Source of the DNA: Candidatus Woesearchaeota archaeon
GTDB lineage: Archaea > Nanobdellota > Nanobdellia > Woesearchaeales > WAPJ01
Assembly: GCA_015520785.1 (NCBI GenBank)
Contig: WAPJ01000003.1
Coordinates: forward strand, 1-11,727
Direction: 5' to 3'
DNA length: 11,727 nt
Shown here: piece by piece, positions 1 to 6,564 of the stretch
Numbering within the stretch: position 1 is the stretch's first letter
Layout: every line of letters starts with the position of its first letter
Translations under genes and position numbers: made by a program
Notes under the pieces: generated by a model
What the model was told of the DNA's origin: nothing
The model's input: only the letters and a program-made list of their open reading frames with translations
Database searches by the model: none

Positions 1-302
1 GTATCCATCTTGATATTATCGGACAGTCCCCTTCCGCTATATCCTTTTTGGAAGATGTTCGCCCTTCAACCGACGATAGGTATTTTGATGTATTTGATGA
101 ACTCGTTTTTAAGACCCCGTATATGAACACGCAGGATCTTTATCTTCTAACAAGTTCCATTCTTAATCGTGCAGATTATTTCATAACAAATGATGTAACT
201 CTAAGAGACAAGTATAATTCTCTCGTTGCAAAAGAGTTTAACCTTCAGATTGTTAATGCTTCTGAGATGTTAGAAATCTTAAGGAAAGAATCAAAATCCT
301 AG
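1..302 (+). CDS. PIN-domain protein, C-terminal part (5' end lies outside the window)
   Basis: The reading frame is open from base 3 to a TAG at 300-302, giving 99 visible residues with no start inside the window. The segment ending ADYFITND, followed by a short helix and a strand reading LQIVNASEML, is the typical end of a PIN nuclease domain. The Asp of the TND motif is normally one of the metal-binding acidic residues; the earlier acidic residues would lie outside the window. PIN proteins cut RNA, and many are toxins of VapBC pairs. No antitoxin gene follows, so a partner could only lie upstream, and a stand-alone PIN protein is equally possible. The gene is clearly AT-rich (roughly 35% G+C by hand count over bases 61-240), unlike the genes to its right, which suggests a different origin. 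A T-run follows the stop codon. Confidence 0.72.
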   Translation, partial: IHLDIIGQSPSAISFLEDVRPSTDDRYFDVFDELVFKTPYMNTQDLYLLTSSILNRADYFITNDVTLRDKYNSLVAKEFNLQIVNASEMLEILRKESKS

Positions 303-310
303 AAAATGAG

Positions 311-320
311 GTTTTTTCTT
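311..320 (+). terminator. T-rich terminator after the PIN gene
   Basis: Six T, one C and three T lie 9 nt after the stop codon with no hairpin before them. Archaeal RNA polymerase often stops on such tracts. The call rests on position and composition only. Confidence 0.4.
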
Positions 321-350
321 TACAATCCCATAAGGTTAAGGGAAAACGTC

Positions 351-357
351 ATAAATC
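351..357 (+). promoter_or_regulatory. TATA-like box for the MFS gene
   Basis: ATAAATC is centred 28 nt before the ATG at 382, which predicts a transcript starting at or very near the start codon. No Shine-Dalgarno site is seen before this ATG. Confidence 0.5.
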
Positions 358-381
358 CTCTCTCCTCTTGACAATTCTCTT

Positions 382-1515
382 ATGAACGTGTCTACACGCT
401 TCATCATCGCAGAATTCCTGAGCGGATTATCCTTTCACACGCCCATCTGGATCCTCTTCTTCCAGAGCCGGGGCTTGGACTATGCGAGTATCGGGCTTAT
501 CGCGAGTATGACGTATGCTGCAAGCCTCCTCTTCGAGTATCCGTCAGGCGTGCTTGCGGATCAGCTTGGCTATCGGCAGAGTCTTCTCATCGCACTCCTC
601 GCGAGCATGGCGGCACTCGTCAGCGAGGTCCTTGCATGGAGCCTCTGGCCATTCCTCCTTGCGGGCGCGCTTGTCGGCGTGAGCAGTGCGTTCACCTCGG
701 GCGCGCGCGAAGCATTCATTGCACGCCTCACTGAAAAGCGTGATTTTACCCGTCTCCTCGGCAGGGCGGATAGTCTTCATTTTACCGCGCTCATCATTGC
801 CGCGCCCATCGGAAGCCTTATCGCAGCACGCTCCTACACGTATCCCTACGTGTTAAGCATTCTTGCAACGCTCATCGCGAGTATCCTCCTCCTAACACTT
901 CCTAATCCGAAGGGGAGGGCAGAACGACTACGAGAACATTTCCATCTGAGCCTCTCCTTCCTCCGGAAGCCCTTCATGCTAAAGCTTTTCATCCTCTACC
1001 TCTCCGCATTCTTCTTTGAGGAAGCATGGTATATGAGCTATCAGCCCTATCTCGTCCAGCAGGGGCTTCCGCTCGTCCTCCTCGGCGTGTATAGTGCCGC
1101 GAGGAATGGTCTTGCCAGCCTCCAGGGATTCATCCTCCCCCGTCTCGTCAGGGAGAACCTGCTCATCCCCCTCACGCTCAGCCTCACGGCGTGGACGCTC
1201 ACCATCCTCCCATCCGTATGGCTGATCATGCTGGGAGGAATGCTCATCCTCACCGCGCATCAAGCCTGGTATTATGCCGAGCAGGAACTCCTCAACCACC
1301 TCTTGCCGGAGGCTTCACGCGCAAGCATCCTCAGCGCCCGCCAGGCAGTGCTGAGCCTCCTCTGGCTGCCCAACCCACTCGTCCTCGGCATCCTCCTCCA
1401 CTCCCTCACACCCCACACGGTCTTCACCCTCGCAGCAAGCCTCAGCATCCTCACCATCACGCTTTATCCTTTCCTCTCCCCACTCCGCGCGACAGCCTTA
1501 ACATGGGAGGACTAG
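382..1515 (+). CDS. Major facilitator superfamily (MFS) transporter, substrate unknown
   Basis: This 377-residue protein is almost wholly hydrophobic. It has about a dozen membrane-helix candidates, split by a more polar loop near residues 175-195, as in two six-helix MFS halves. The MFS motif A loop between helices 2 and 3 is visible at residues 56-65 (G-V-L-A-D-x-L-G-Y-R). The protein would sit in the cytoplasmic membrane as a secondary transporter or efflux pump, but no substrate can be read from the sequence. At 377 residues it is at the short end for the superfamily. The start is taken at ATG 382 because a TATA-like box lies 28 nt upstream and the first helix begins directly after it. 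It appears to be a single-gene transcription unit: a pyrimidine tract follows and the next gene has its own promoter. Its base composition matches the genes to the right, not the AT-rich PIN gene. Confidence 0.85.
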   Translation: MNVSTRFIIAEFLSGLSFHTPIWILFFQSRGLDYASIGLIASMTYAASLLFEYPSGVLADQLGYRQSLLIALLASMAALVSEVLAWSLWPFLLAGALVGVSSAFTSGAREAFIARLTEKRDFTRLLGRADSLHFTALIIAAPIGSLIAARSYTYPYVLSILATLIASILLLTLPNPKGRAERLREHFHLSLSFLRKPFMLKLFILYLSAFFFEEAWYMSYQPYLVQQGLPLVLLGVYSAARNGLASLQGFILPRLVRENLLIPLTLSLTAWTLTILPSVWLIMLGGMLILTAHQAWYYAEQELLNHLLPEASRASILSARQAVLSLLWLPNPLVLGILLHSLTPHTVFTLAASLSILTITLYPFLSPLRATALTWED

Positions 1516-1632
1516 GCTTCTCTTTTCTCTTCCTCTTCTCCTTTCTTTTCAATCTCTTTCTTCTCATCTCCCTTTCTTTCTCCCACCACGATCTTTCCTT
1601 ATCTTATCTCCTTTTTCTTAATCTTCTAATAG
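1516..1632 (+). terminator. Long pyrimidine-rich 3' tract after the MFS gene
   Basis: More than 100 bases after the stop are nearly all C and T on the sense strand, with several T3-T5 runs and no stable hairpin. Similar tracts follow many other genes in this window. The likely role is transcription termination or 3'-end formation. The following 1633-1700 stretch shows only a weak AGCAT/ATGCT inverted repeat (1673-1677 and 1694-1698). Confidence 0.45.
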
Positions 1633-1710
1633 GGATTCCTTACTCGCCTTAGGGTGTGCTATACTCCTAGCCAGCATCGTAACTGGAATCATCATGCTAA
1701 GCATAAACCA

Positions 1711-1717
1711 TTAAAAC
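1711..1717 (+). promoter_or_regulatory. TATA-like box for cysS
   Basis: TTAAAAC is centred about 25 nt before the ATG at 1739, with no ribosome binding site between. This implies a leaderless transcript. Confidence 0.5.
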
Positions 1718-1738
1718 CCCCATGCTGCTTCTCTCTGC

Positions 1739-3178
1739 ATGGTTTCGCTCCGCGTGTATAATACGCTTAGCCGGGAGAAGGAAGTCTTCAGGCCGGTCAC
1801 GCCTGGTCTTGTCCGCTTTTATAGTTGTGGTCCGACCGTGTATAATTATGCGCATATTGGTAATTTTAGGGCTTATGTCTTTGCGGACCTGGTGAAGCGT
1901 GTCCTTCTCAGGCTGGGCTATCGCGTGTTGCATGTGATGAATATTACGGATGTGGATGATAAGACGATCCGTGACTCGCAGCGGGAAGGCGTCAGCCTGC
2001 AGGAATTCACGGAACGGTATACGCGTGCTTTTATGGAAGACTTGGCTAAGCTGCAGATCCTCCCGGCAACGCATTATCCTCGTGCGACAGAGTATATTCC
2101 GCGCATGGTTGAGATGATCAAGCAGATGCTCGAGCTCGGCTACGCGTATAAGGCTGAGGATGGCATCTACTATCGTGTCAGCAGGTTTGAACGGTATGGT
2201 GAGCTCGCCCGGCTTGACATGAGCAAGCTCAAGGCGGGTGGGAGTGGTCGTGTCCGTCGGGATGAGTATGGGAAGGAGGACCCGGCTGATTTCGCCTTGT
2301 GGAAGTATTGGACGCCCGAGGATGGTGATGTCTATTGGGAGACTGAGCTTGGGAATGGCAGGCCTGGCTGGCATATTGAATGCTCCGCGATGAGCACAGC
2401 ACTCCTCGGACCGCATCTTGATATTCATAGTGGTGGTGTTGACCTGGTCTTCCCGCATCATACGAATGAGATCGCGCAGAGCGAGGCCGTCTGTACCACC
2501 TGCCGTGAACAGGGCTTACGCTTCGTGAACTACTGGTTGCATAATGAGCATCTCCTCGTCGAGGGGCGGAAGATGAGTAAGAGCCTGGGGAATGTCTATA
2601 CGCTGCGTGATCTCGAGGCGAAAGGCTATCGGCCGACAGCAGTGCGAGCACTCTTGCTCTCAGGGCATTATCGGCAGCAGTTGAACTTCACCTTTCAAGC
2701 CCTTGAGGGGATGGAAGCCCTCGTTGATCGGACAACAGAATTTTATGTTACCCTGCAGGCTTTGCGTGAATCCCGGAGGGGTATGGCGAATCAGAGCTTC
2801 CTTGAACGCGTGGATGCGTTCGCTGACGCCTTCCTTGAAGCGGTGGCGGATGATTTTGACACGCCCCGTGCATTTGCCGTGCTGAATGACTTTATGCACT
2901 TCGTGCATGCGCGCCTCCCAGCCTTGCAGCGGGGTGATGTTGAACGCGCCCTCAGCGTGTTTGAAGAAATGAATAGCATACTGAGCATCACGCTCCCACT
3001 CGAACCCCTCACTCCCGAGGAGGAAGCCTTGCTCGCGGAGCGGCGCAAGGCACGCGAGGAGAAGGATTATGCAAAAGCGGATCGGCTGCGTGACACGCTC
3101 GTAGCGCGAGGCGTGATCGTGAAAGACCTTGGCAGTGAGACGATCGCCTGGAAGCCGAAAGAACAGCGGAACGCATAG
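1739..3178 (+). CDS. cysS: Cysteinyl-tRNA synthetase
   Basis: This class I synthetase joins cysteine to tRNA-Cys using ATP, in the cytoplasm. All family marks are visible in 479 residues. The HIGH signature appears as HIGN at 39-42, just after FYSCGPTVYNYA. KMSKS is at 278-282. The expected zinc/cysteine-sensing ligands are C30, C215 (WHIEC), H240 and E244 (FPHHTNE), matching the C-C-H-E set of the E. coli enzyme. The length is usual for the family. The C-terminal third contains the helical region and a final RKAREEKDYAKADRLRD stretch typical of CysRS. The start at ATG 1739 fits both the TATA-like box and the conserved beginning (VYNTLSREKE). It is transcribed alone. Unlike its neighbours it has no pyrimidine tract after the stop; a minus-strand frame ends 3 bp away. 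Direct cysteine charging means the organism need not rely on the SepRS/SepCysS route. Confidence 0.97.
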   Translation: MVSLRVYNTLSREKEVFRPVTPGLVRFYSCGPTVYNYAHIGNFRAYVFADLVKRVLLRLGYRVLHVMNITDVDDKTIRDSQREGVSLQEFTERYTRAFMEDLAKLQILPATHYPRATEYIPRMVEMIKQMLELGYAYKAEDGIYYRVSRFERYGELARLDMSKLKAGGSGRVRRDEYGKEDPADFALWKYWTPEDGDVYWETELGNGRPGWHIECSAMSTALLGPHLDIHSGGVDLVFPHHTNEIAQSEAVCTTCREQGLRFVNYWLHNEHLLVEGRKMSKSLGNVYTLRDLEAKGYRPTAVRALLLSGHYRQQLNFTFQALEGMEALVDRTTEFYVTLQALRESRRGMANQSFLERVDAFADAFLEAVADDFDTPRAFAVLNDFMHFVHARLPALQRGDVERALSVFEEMNSILSITLPLEPLTPEEEALLAERRKAREEKDYAKADRLRDTLVARGVIVKDLGSETIAWKPKEQRNA

Positions 3179-3180
3179 GC

Positions 3181-3480
3181 TTAAAAAGAGATGATGCTGG
3201 CCTTCCCAGTGGAGAGCAGGATAAGCGTCTTCTCCATCCCATTCCCGTGGGATGTCCCAATACTCCTCGGTGTGAGAAGACACGAACGAATGCTCTTCTC
3301 AAAGCAGTCATCACAGAATGGCTTCATCCTCTTGTGAGGGATGAGTCCTTCTGACCTGGATGCTGCCTGGATCGTGAATGGAGAAAAAAAAGCACTGCTG
3401 GTCAGCCGCATCATGAAGAGAAAACCGCTCTTCTCTCCTGCTGATCACCCAACGCAGCTTTTTCCCTCTCCACGCACCAT
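3181..3480 (-). pseudogene. Probable small CxxC-containing gene split across two reading frames
   Basis: The 331-bp gap between cysS and the helicase gene holds two overlapping minus-strand frames that look like one broken gene. From ATG 3480 the frame gives MVRGEGKSCVG and stops at TGA 3447-3445. The same frame reopens and runs from 3414 to TAA at 3183-3181, with a C-x2-C-x7-C motif (KPFCDDCFEKSIRSC). The second frame covers the middle (RWVISRREERFSLHDAADQQC). One extra base at the A5 run (3459-3463) and one base fewer in the T8 run (3384-3391), as read on the minus strand, would join all three parts into about 99 residues. I do not recognise the product; the cysteines hint at a zinc site. 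The two shifts could be homopolymer sequencing errors, real decay, or chance. If the split is rejected, the minimal coding claim is 3181-3414 (77 residues). The stop lies 3 bp from the cysS stop, as in a packed convergent pair. Confidence 0.38.
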
Positions 3481-3493
3481 GCCTAAAAAATAA

Positions 3494-3501
3494 CATAAAA
3501 G
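3494..3501 (+). promoter_or_regulatory. TATA-like box for the helicase gene
   Basis: CATAAAAG is centred about 24 nt before ATG 3522. A second A/T-rich element (CTAAAAAATA, 3483-3492) lies about 22-24 nt before the alternative GTG start at 3510, so promoter position alone does not decide the start. Confidence 0.45.
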
Positions 3502-3521
3502 AGAATAAGGTGAATGAGAGA

Positions 3522-4676
3522 ATGGTATTCAACCATCCCAAACTCCCCCAAAGCGTACGGGAGAAGCTCGCACGAAACTATCCCACGCCAACACCCATCC
3601 AAGCAGCCGCACTCCCCCACATTCTCGAGGGGAGGGACGTGATCGGCCAGGCCGCCACGGGAAGTGGTAAGACCCTGGCATTCATCCTCGCCTTCACACG
3701 GCTTGATACGAACGCGAAGCGGGAAGGCCTCGTCCTCGTACCAACGCGCGAACTCGCCCTCCAAATCCGTGACGCGGTAGGCGAACTCCTCCCCCATAAT
3801 GCCGTGGCCGTGTATGGTGGTGTCGACCTCCCCCCACAACAAGAGGCTGCGGAAGACGCGACGATCATCATCGCAACGCCCGGCCGCCTGCTTGACCTCA
3901 TCCAGCGCGGCCTCGAGCTGAACACGCGTATCCTCGTGCTTGACGAAGTTGACCGGATGCTTGACATGGGCTTCCTCCCGGATGTTGAACGCATCATCCA
4001 CCACCTCCCACGGGAACGGCAAACGCTCTTCTTCAGCGCCACGCTCACACCCACCGTGGAACGCCTCGCACAGAAGCTCATGCGGAAGCCCGTGCACGTT
4101 CACGTCGAGGAAGACCTGTCAGAACGATTAGACATGGTGTATATTGATGTTGAACGCCGCGAGAAGCCCGGCGTGCTCGCCGCACTCATCCGCATGGATC
4201 CCGGGAAGAGTATTGTCTTCGTCAACACGCGCCGCATGGTCGACCTGCTCGTCCAAAGGCTCGCGGAGCGTGGCGTGAAGGCACTCCCACTGCATGGTGG
4301 CATGCCACAGTCAAAGCGCGAACGCACCCTCGCAGTGTATAAGAAGCATGGTGGTGTGCTCGTGACGACTGATGTGGCCGCGCGAGGACTCCATATTGAG
4401 AATGTCACGCACGTGTATAATTATGACGTCCCCCAGGATGCGGATGCTTTCAAGCATCGCGTTGGACGCACGGCACGCGCGGGCAAGAAGGGAAAAGCAA
4501 TCACGCTCCTCAGCCCGGAGGATCATCAGAACTTCCAGCGCGTGCTTGACCGGCACGACTATGAGATCAGCGTCATGCAAAAGCCACGGCCGGTGCGCGG
4601 ATCCTCTCAGCGCGACCGCCCAAGACGTGACAACTCACGACGACGCTCCCCTCGCAGGCAATCCGTGAGCGCATAA
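3522..4676 (+). CDS. DEAD-box ATP-dependent RNA helicase with a DEVD motif II
   Basis: This superfamily 2 RNA helicase unwinds or remodels RNA using ATP. Numbered from ATG 3522 (384 residues), the motifs run in order: Q motif with PTPTPIQ near 21-27, motif I AATGSGKT at 44-51, PTREL at 74-78, TPGR at 119-122, motif II at 141-144, SAT at 172-174, motif IV IVFVNTRR at 231-238, motif V TTDVAARGL at 282-290, motif VI HRVGRTARAG at 312-321. Motif II reads DEVD instead of DEAD; the catalytic D-E pair is kept. The last 30 residues are rich in Arg and Ser, like RNA-binding tails of related helicases. I prefer ATG 3522 because GGTGA (3509-3513) sits 8 nt upstream and the product then begins just before the conserved Phe; an in-frame GTG at 3510 would add four residues. 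The exact RNA target is unknown. Confidence 0.94.
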   Translation: MVFNHPKLPQSVREKLARNYPTPTPIQAAALPHILEGRDVIGQAATGSGKTLAFILAFTRLDTNAKREGLVLVPTRELALQIRDAVGELLPHNAVAVYGGVDLPPQQEAAEDATIIIATPGRLLDLIQRGLELNTRILVLDEVDRMLDMGFLPDVERIIHHLPRERQTLFFSATLTPTVERLAQKLMRKPVHVHVEEDLSERLDMVYIDVERREKPGVLAALIRMDPGKSIVFVNTRRMVDLLVQRLAERGVKALPLHGGMPQSKRERTLAVYKKHGGVLVTTDVAARGLHIENVTHVYNYDVPQDADAFKHRVGRTARAGKKGKAITLLSPEDHQNFQRVLDRHDYEISVMQKPRPVRGSSQRDRPRRDNSRRRSPRRQSVSA

Positions 4677-4740
4677 AACCCGTTTCTCTCATCCTCTCTT
4701 TCTTCCTCCCCTTATTATGAAGAGAGAAGGGGGTTGGTGG
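4677..4740. terminator. Convergent terminator region between the helicase and endonuclease III genes
   Basis: The first part (4681-4714) is pyrimidine-rich on the plus strand, after the helicase stop. The second part (4717-4740) is purine-rich on the plus strand, so pyrimidine-rich in the direction of the minus-strand nth gene. The two halves form an imperfect inverted repeat (TCTTTCTTC against GAAGAGAGA, and CCCCTT against AAGGGG), so one element could serve both genes. Confidence 0.45.
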
Positions 4741-4770
4741 AGAAACACTCTTCTCACGGTTTGGAGGTGC

Positions 4771-5445
4771 CTATGCTTCCCCCTCCCTCCTGTTCGGACA
4801 CAACTCCCTTACAGGGCATGCTTCACAGGCGGGCTTCCGCGCATGACACACGCTCCGACCGTGACGGATGAATGCTTCACCCACAGCCTTCCAATCCTTC
4901 TTCGGATAGAGGCGCATCAAGTCCTCCTCCACGCCCTCAGGGGTGTTGGCAGTGCTGAGGCAGAGGCGCTTACTCACCCGGTAGATATGCGTGTCAACCA
5001 CAATCCCCTCCGGGGGCTGGTTGAGCTCGTGGAGGATGACATTCGCCGTCTTCCTCCCCACGCCAGGAATACGGACGAGATCCTTCATCCGGAGTGGTAC
5101 TTCTCCCTGATATTCTTTGAGAAGGTAGCGTGCCGCGTCACGAATCCGCCGTGCTTTACTCTTATAATACCCCGTGGGATGGAGGATGCGTTCCAACACG
5201 TCCAAGCGCGCACGGCTAAGCGCTTCCAGGCTCGGATATTTTTTGAAGAGGAGTGGTGTGACCCGGTTTACTTGGGCGTCAGTCGTCTGCGCGGAGAGGA
5301 TGACCGCGATGAGCAACTGCCATGCCTTTCTATACTGGAGCGCAGTCCCCTCCTCCGGATAGGCGCGCCGCAGGATGCGGAGGATCCGCCGTGCACGCTC
5401 CTTCCGCTTGCTGAAGGATTCTTCTGGACAGTGCATGACACGCAT
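4771..5445 (-). CDS. nth: Endonuclease III (DNA glycosylase/AP lyase, Fe-S)
   Basis: This base-excision repair enzyme removes oxidised pyrimidines and nicks at abasic sites. In 224 residues it shows SAQTTDAQVN at 51-60 and the helix-hairpin-helix LVRIPGVGRKTAN at 123-135, with the catalytic lysine K132. The catalytic aspartate D151 lies in VDTHIYRV, and the C-terminal [4Fe-4S] cysteines C200, C207, C210 and C216 have the canonical C-x6-C-x2-C-x5-C spacing. Length and order match bacterial and archaeal Nth. The outermost ATG (5445) is given. The in-frame ATG at 5436 lies 29 nt from the TTTTAAAA box at 5462-5469, closer to the promoter-to-start spacing of neighbouring genes, and may be the true start. 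It is divergent from secE and convergent with the helicase gene, so probably transcribed alone. Confidence 0.95.
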   Translation of the reverse strand: MRVMHCPEESFSKRKERARRILRILRRAYPEEGTALQYRKAWQLLIAVILSAQTTDAQVNRVTPLLFKKYPSLEALSRARLDVLERILHPTGYYKSKARRIRDAARYLLKEYQGEVPLRMKDLVRIPGVGRKTANVILHELNQPPEGIVVDTHIYRVSKRLCLSTANTPEGVEEDLMRLYPKKDWKAVGEAFIRHGRSVCHARKPACEACPVRELCPNRREGEA

Positions 5446-5461
5446 GCAGAAAAGCCATAAC

Positions 5462-5469
5462 TTTTAAAA
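5462..5469. promoter_or_regulatory. Palindromic TATA box shared by divergent nth and secE
   Basis: TTTTAAAA is a perfect palindrome and the only TATA-like element in the 65-bp gap between the divergent starts. Rightward initiation about 26 nt away would give a short leader carrying the secE ribosome binding site. Leftward initiation would fall near ATG 5436/5445 of nth. Confidence 0.5.
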
Positions 5470-5510
5470 TACGCGTGTGGTGCTCCGTGCGGAGAGCAGG
5501 GTGAGCTTGT

Positions 5511-5693
5511 GTGTCAGGGAAGAAGCTCCGCCAGTTTATCAGCGAGTGCCGCCGCGTCCTTAAGGTGACGCGCAAGCCCACGCGTGAGGAACTCGCACTC
5601 CTCATCAAGGTTACTGGCGCGGGGATTAGCTTGCTCGGCCTGATCGGCTTCACGCTCACCATGCTCAGCCTTATCATCCAGCGTATCGTGTGA
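5511..5693 (+). CDS. secE: Preprotein translocase subunit SecE (Sec61 gamma)
   Basis: A 60-residue protein with a basic, amphipathic N-terminal half (residues 1-25, including the conserved-looking RVLKVTRKPTREE) and one membrane helix at about 31-57. This is the form of archaeal SecE/Sec61 gamma, which clamps the SecY channel in the cytoplasmic membrane. It starts with GTG at 5511. The start is fixed by GGGTGAG at 5499-5505, five nt upstream, and gives the usual archaeal length. The next gene, spt5, begins 6 nt after its stop, reproducing the secE–spt5 order widespread in archaea and parallel to secE–nusG in bacteria. The pair is probably driven from the TTTTAAAA box at 5462-5469. Confidence 0.9.
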   Translation: MSGKKLRQFISECRRVLKVTRKPTREELALLIKVTGAGISLLGLIGFTLTMLSLIIQRIV

Positions 5694-5699
5694 TCCACC

Positions 5700-6200
5700 A
5701 TGAGCGAGACAAGCCAACAGGAAGCTGAAGGCGTGCAGACGAAGATCTTCGTCGTCCGCACGACTGCGGGTAAGGAAGACCAGGTTGCAGACTTCCTCGC
5801 AGCAGCCGCGGGGAAGAAGAATCTCGGCTTGTATAGTATTATCGCACCACACGAGCTTTCAGGCTACTTGTTCGTCGAGGCGGAAAGCCGGATGGACGTG
5901 ACGAATGCCATCCGGGGCATTCCCTATGCAAAGGGCGTGCTCGAGCGTGACGTTCCCTTCAATGAGATTGAACACATGCTTGAAGTCGCGAAGAAGCAGG
6001 AGATTGACGTTCGGAAGAATGATATCGTTGAGATTATTAGTGGCGCGTTCAAGCGTGAAAAAGCCAAGGTCGTCCGCGTTGACCCAGTCAAGCATGAGCT
6101 TGTCGTCACCCTGCTCGACGCGGCAGTGAGCATTCCCATCACGCTCAAGATGGACCACGTCAAGGTCATCCGCCGCGAGGGCGAGAAGAAGGAAGAATAA
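5700..6200 (+). CDS. spt5: Transcription elongation factor Spt5 (archaeal NusG homologue)
   Basis: This 166-residue protein has an NGN domain at about 15-95 (starting KIFVVRTTAGKEDQVA and including SGYLFVEAES and the IPYAKGVL segment). A KOW-type region follows at about 103-155 (VRKNDIVEIISGAFKREKAKV). Spt5 binds the RNA polymerase clamp with Spt4 and raises processivity. The ATG at 5700 follows the secE stop by 6 nt; GTGATCC just before it matches the extended anti-Shine-Dalgarno pairing (GGAGGTGATCC) but is very close to the start. Residues 1-13 are a polar extension before the NGN domain. In many archaea rpl11, rpl1 and rpl10 follow; here a pyrimidine tract and a tRNA follow instead. Confidence 0.95.
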   Translation: MSETSQQEAEGVQTKIFVVRTTAGKEDQVADFLAAAAGKKNLGLYSIIAPHELSGYLFVEAESRMDVTNAIRGIPYAKGVLERDVPFNEIEHMLEVAKKQEIDVRKNDIVEIISGAFKREKAKVVRVDPVKHELVVTLLDAAVSIPITLKMDHVKVIRREGEKKEE

Positions 6201-6206
6201 GCGACG

Positions 6207-6318
6207 TTCTTTTCTCCTCTTTCCACCTCTGCTCTTCTCCCTTTCGTCTTCGCTTCCTCTCCCTTCCTCCCCTTCTCCCTCCTCTCTTTCTTTCTATCAT
6301 CTTCCCTACACTTTTCGG
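6207..6318 (+). terminator. Long pyrimidine-rich 3' tract after spt5
   Basis: About 110 bases are almost entirely C and T on the sense strand, with several short T-runs and no strong hairpin. It is the same kind of tract as after the MFS, L35Ae and fibrillarin genes, and marks the likely end of the secE–spt5 transcript. From 6319 the strand becomes purine-rich; I see no convincing gene there. Confidence 0.45.
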
Positions 6319-6410
6319 TAATGAAGGATCCCTTTCAGAAAAAGAAGAGGGAAAAAAGAACAAGGCTTGGACGACACGCATCTCGCGAAGACGGAACATG
6401 AAGAACGAAA

Positions 6411-6420
6411 CCTTATAAAA
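6411..6420 (+). promoter_or_regulatory. TATA box for the tRNA gene
   Basis: CCTTATAAAA is preceded by a purine-rich stretch (GAACGAAA) that could act as a BRE. It is centred about 31 nt before the first tRNA base, which fits a start a few nt upstream of the mature tRNA. Confidence 0.6.
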
Positions 6421-6446
6421 CGCCATCCTCCTGCCTCCTCCTTCCT

Positions 6447-6520
6447 GGGCGGGTAGTTCAACCTGGTAGAACGCTCCGTTCGCAGCGGAGAGGCTCCGGG
6501 TTCGAATCCCGGCCCGTCCA
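6447..6520 (+). tRNA. tRNA-Ala (anticodon CGC)
   Basis: The 74 bases fold into a full cloverleaf. The acceptor stem is GGGCGGG with CCCGTCC, the D stem GTTC with GAAC, the anticodon stem CTCCG with CGGAG, and the T stem CCGGG with CCCGG around TTCGAAT. The loop TTCGCAG places anticodon CGC at 6481-6483, reading GCG (Ala). The third acceptor pair is G3-U70, the main identity element for alanyl-tRNA synthetase, which independently confirms alanine. The discriminator base is A. CCA is not encoded (the next bases are CAC), so a CCA-adding enzyme is needed. No intron is present. Confidence 0.97.
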
Positions 6521-6531
6521 CACCCCAAATC

Positions 6532-6540
6532 TTCTAAAAA
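6532..6540 (+). promoter_or_regulatory. TATA-like box for nop5
   Basis: TTCTAAAAA is centred about 28 nt before ATG 6565, only 12 nt after the end of the tRNA. No ribosome binding site lies between, which suggests a leaderless nop5-fibrillarin transcript. Confidence 0.5.
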
Positions 6541-6564
6541 CCATACTCTGTTTCCCTCTGCGTA

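Noticed and set aside
1191..1652. A 153-codon plus-strand frame overlapping the MFS gene end and running into the pyrimidine tract
   Set aside because: It is a His/Pro/Ser/Phe/Leu-rich product of C-rich sequence read out of frame; it has no family match and no start signals.
1633..1738. A structured RNA or operator upstream of cysS
   Set aside because: Only a weak 5-bp inverted repeat (AGCAT/ATGCT) is present and there is no T-box or other known leader pattern.
3179..3509. A box C/D guide RNA in the cysS–helicase gap (GATGATG near 3190, CTGA near 3350)
   Set aside because: The boxes are imperfect and far too widely spaced for an archaeal C/D RNA of usual length, and no paired C'/D' boxes are seen.
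4717..5460. A 247-codon plus-strand frame covering the endonuclease III gene
   Set aside because: It is antisense to nth, whose catalytic lysine, aspartate and Fe-S cysteines are all in place. The plus-strand product has no recognisable domain.
6321..6401. A 26-codon basic frame between spt5 and tRNA-Ala (MKDPFQKKKREKRTRLG…)
   Set aside because: There is no ribosome binding site or correctly placed TATA box, it is very short, and it is fully explained by a purine-rich spacer. Comparison with relatives would be needed to keep it.
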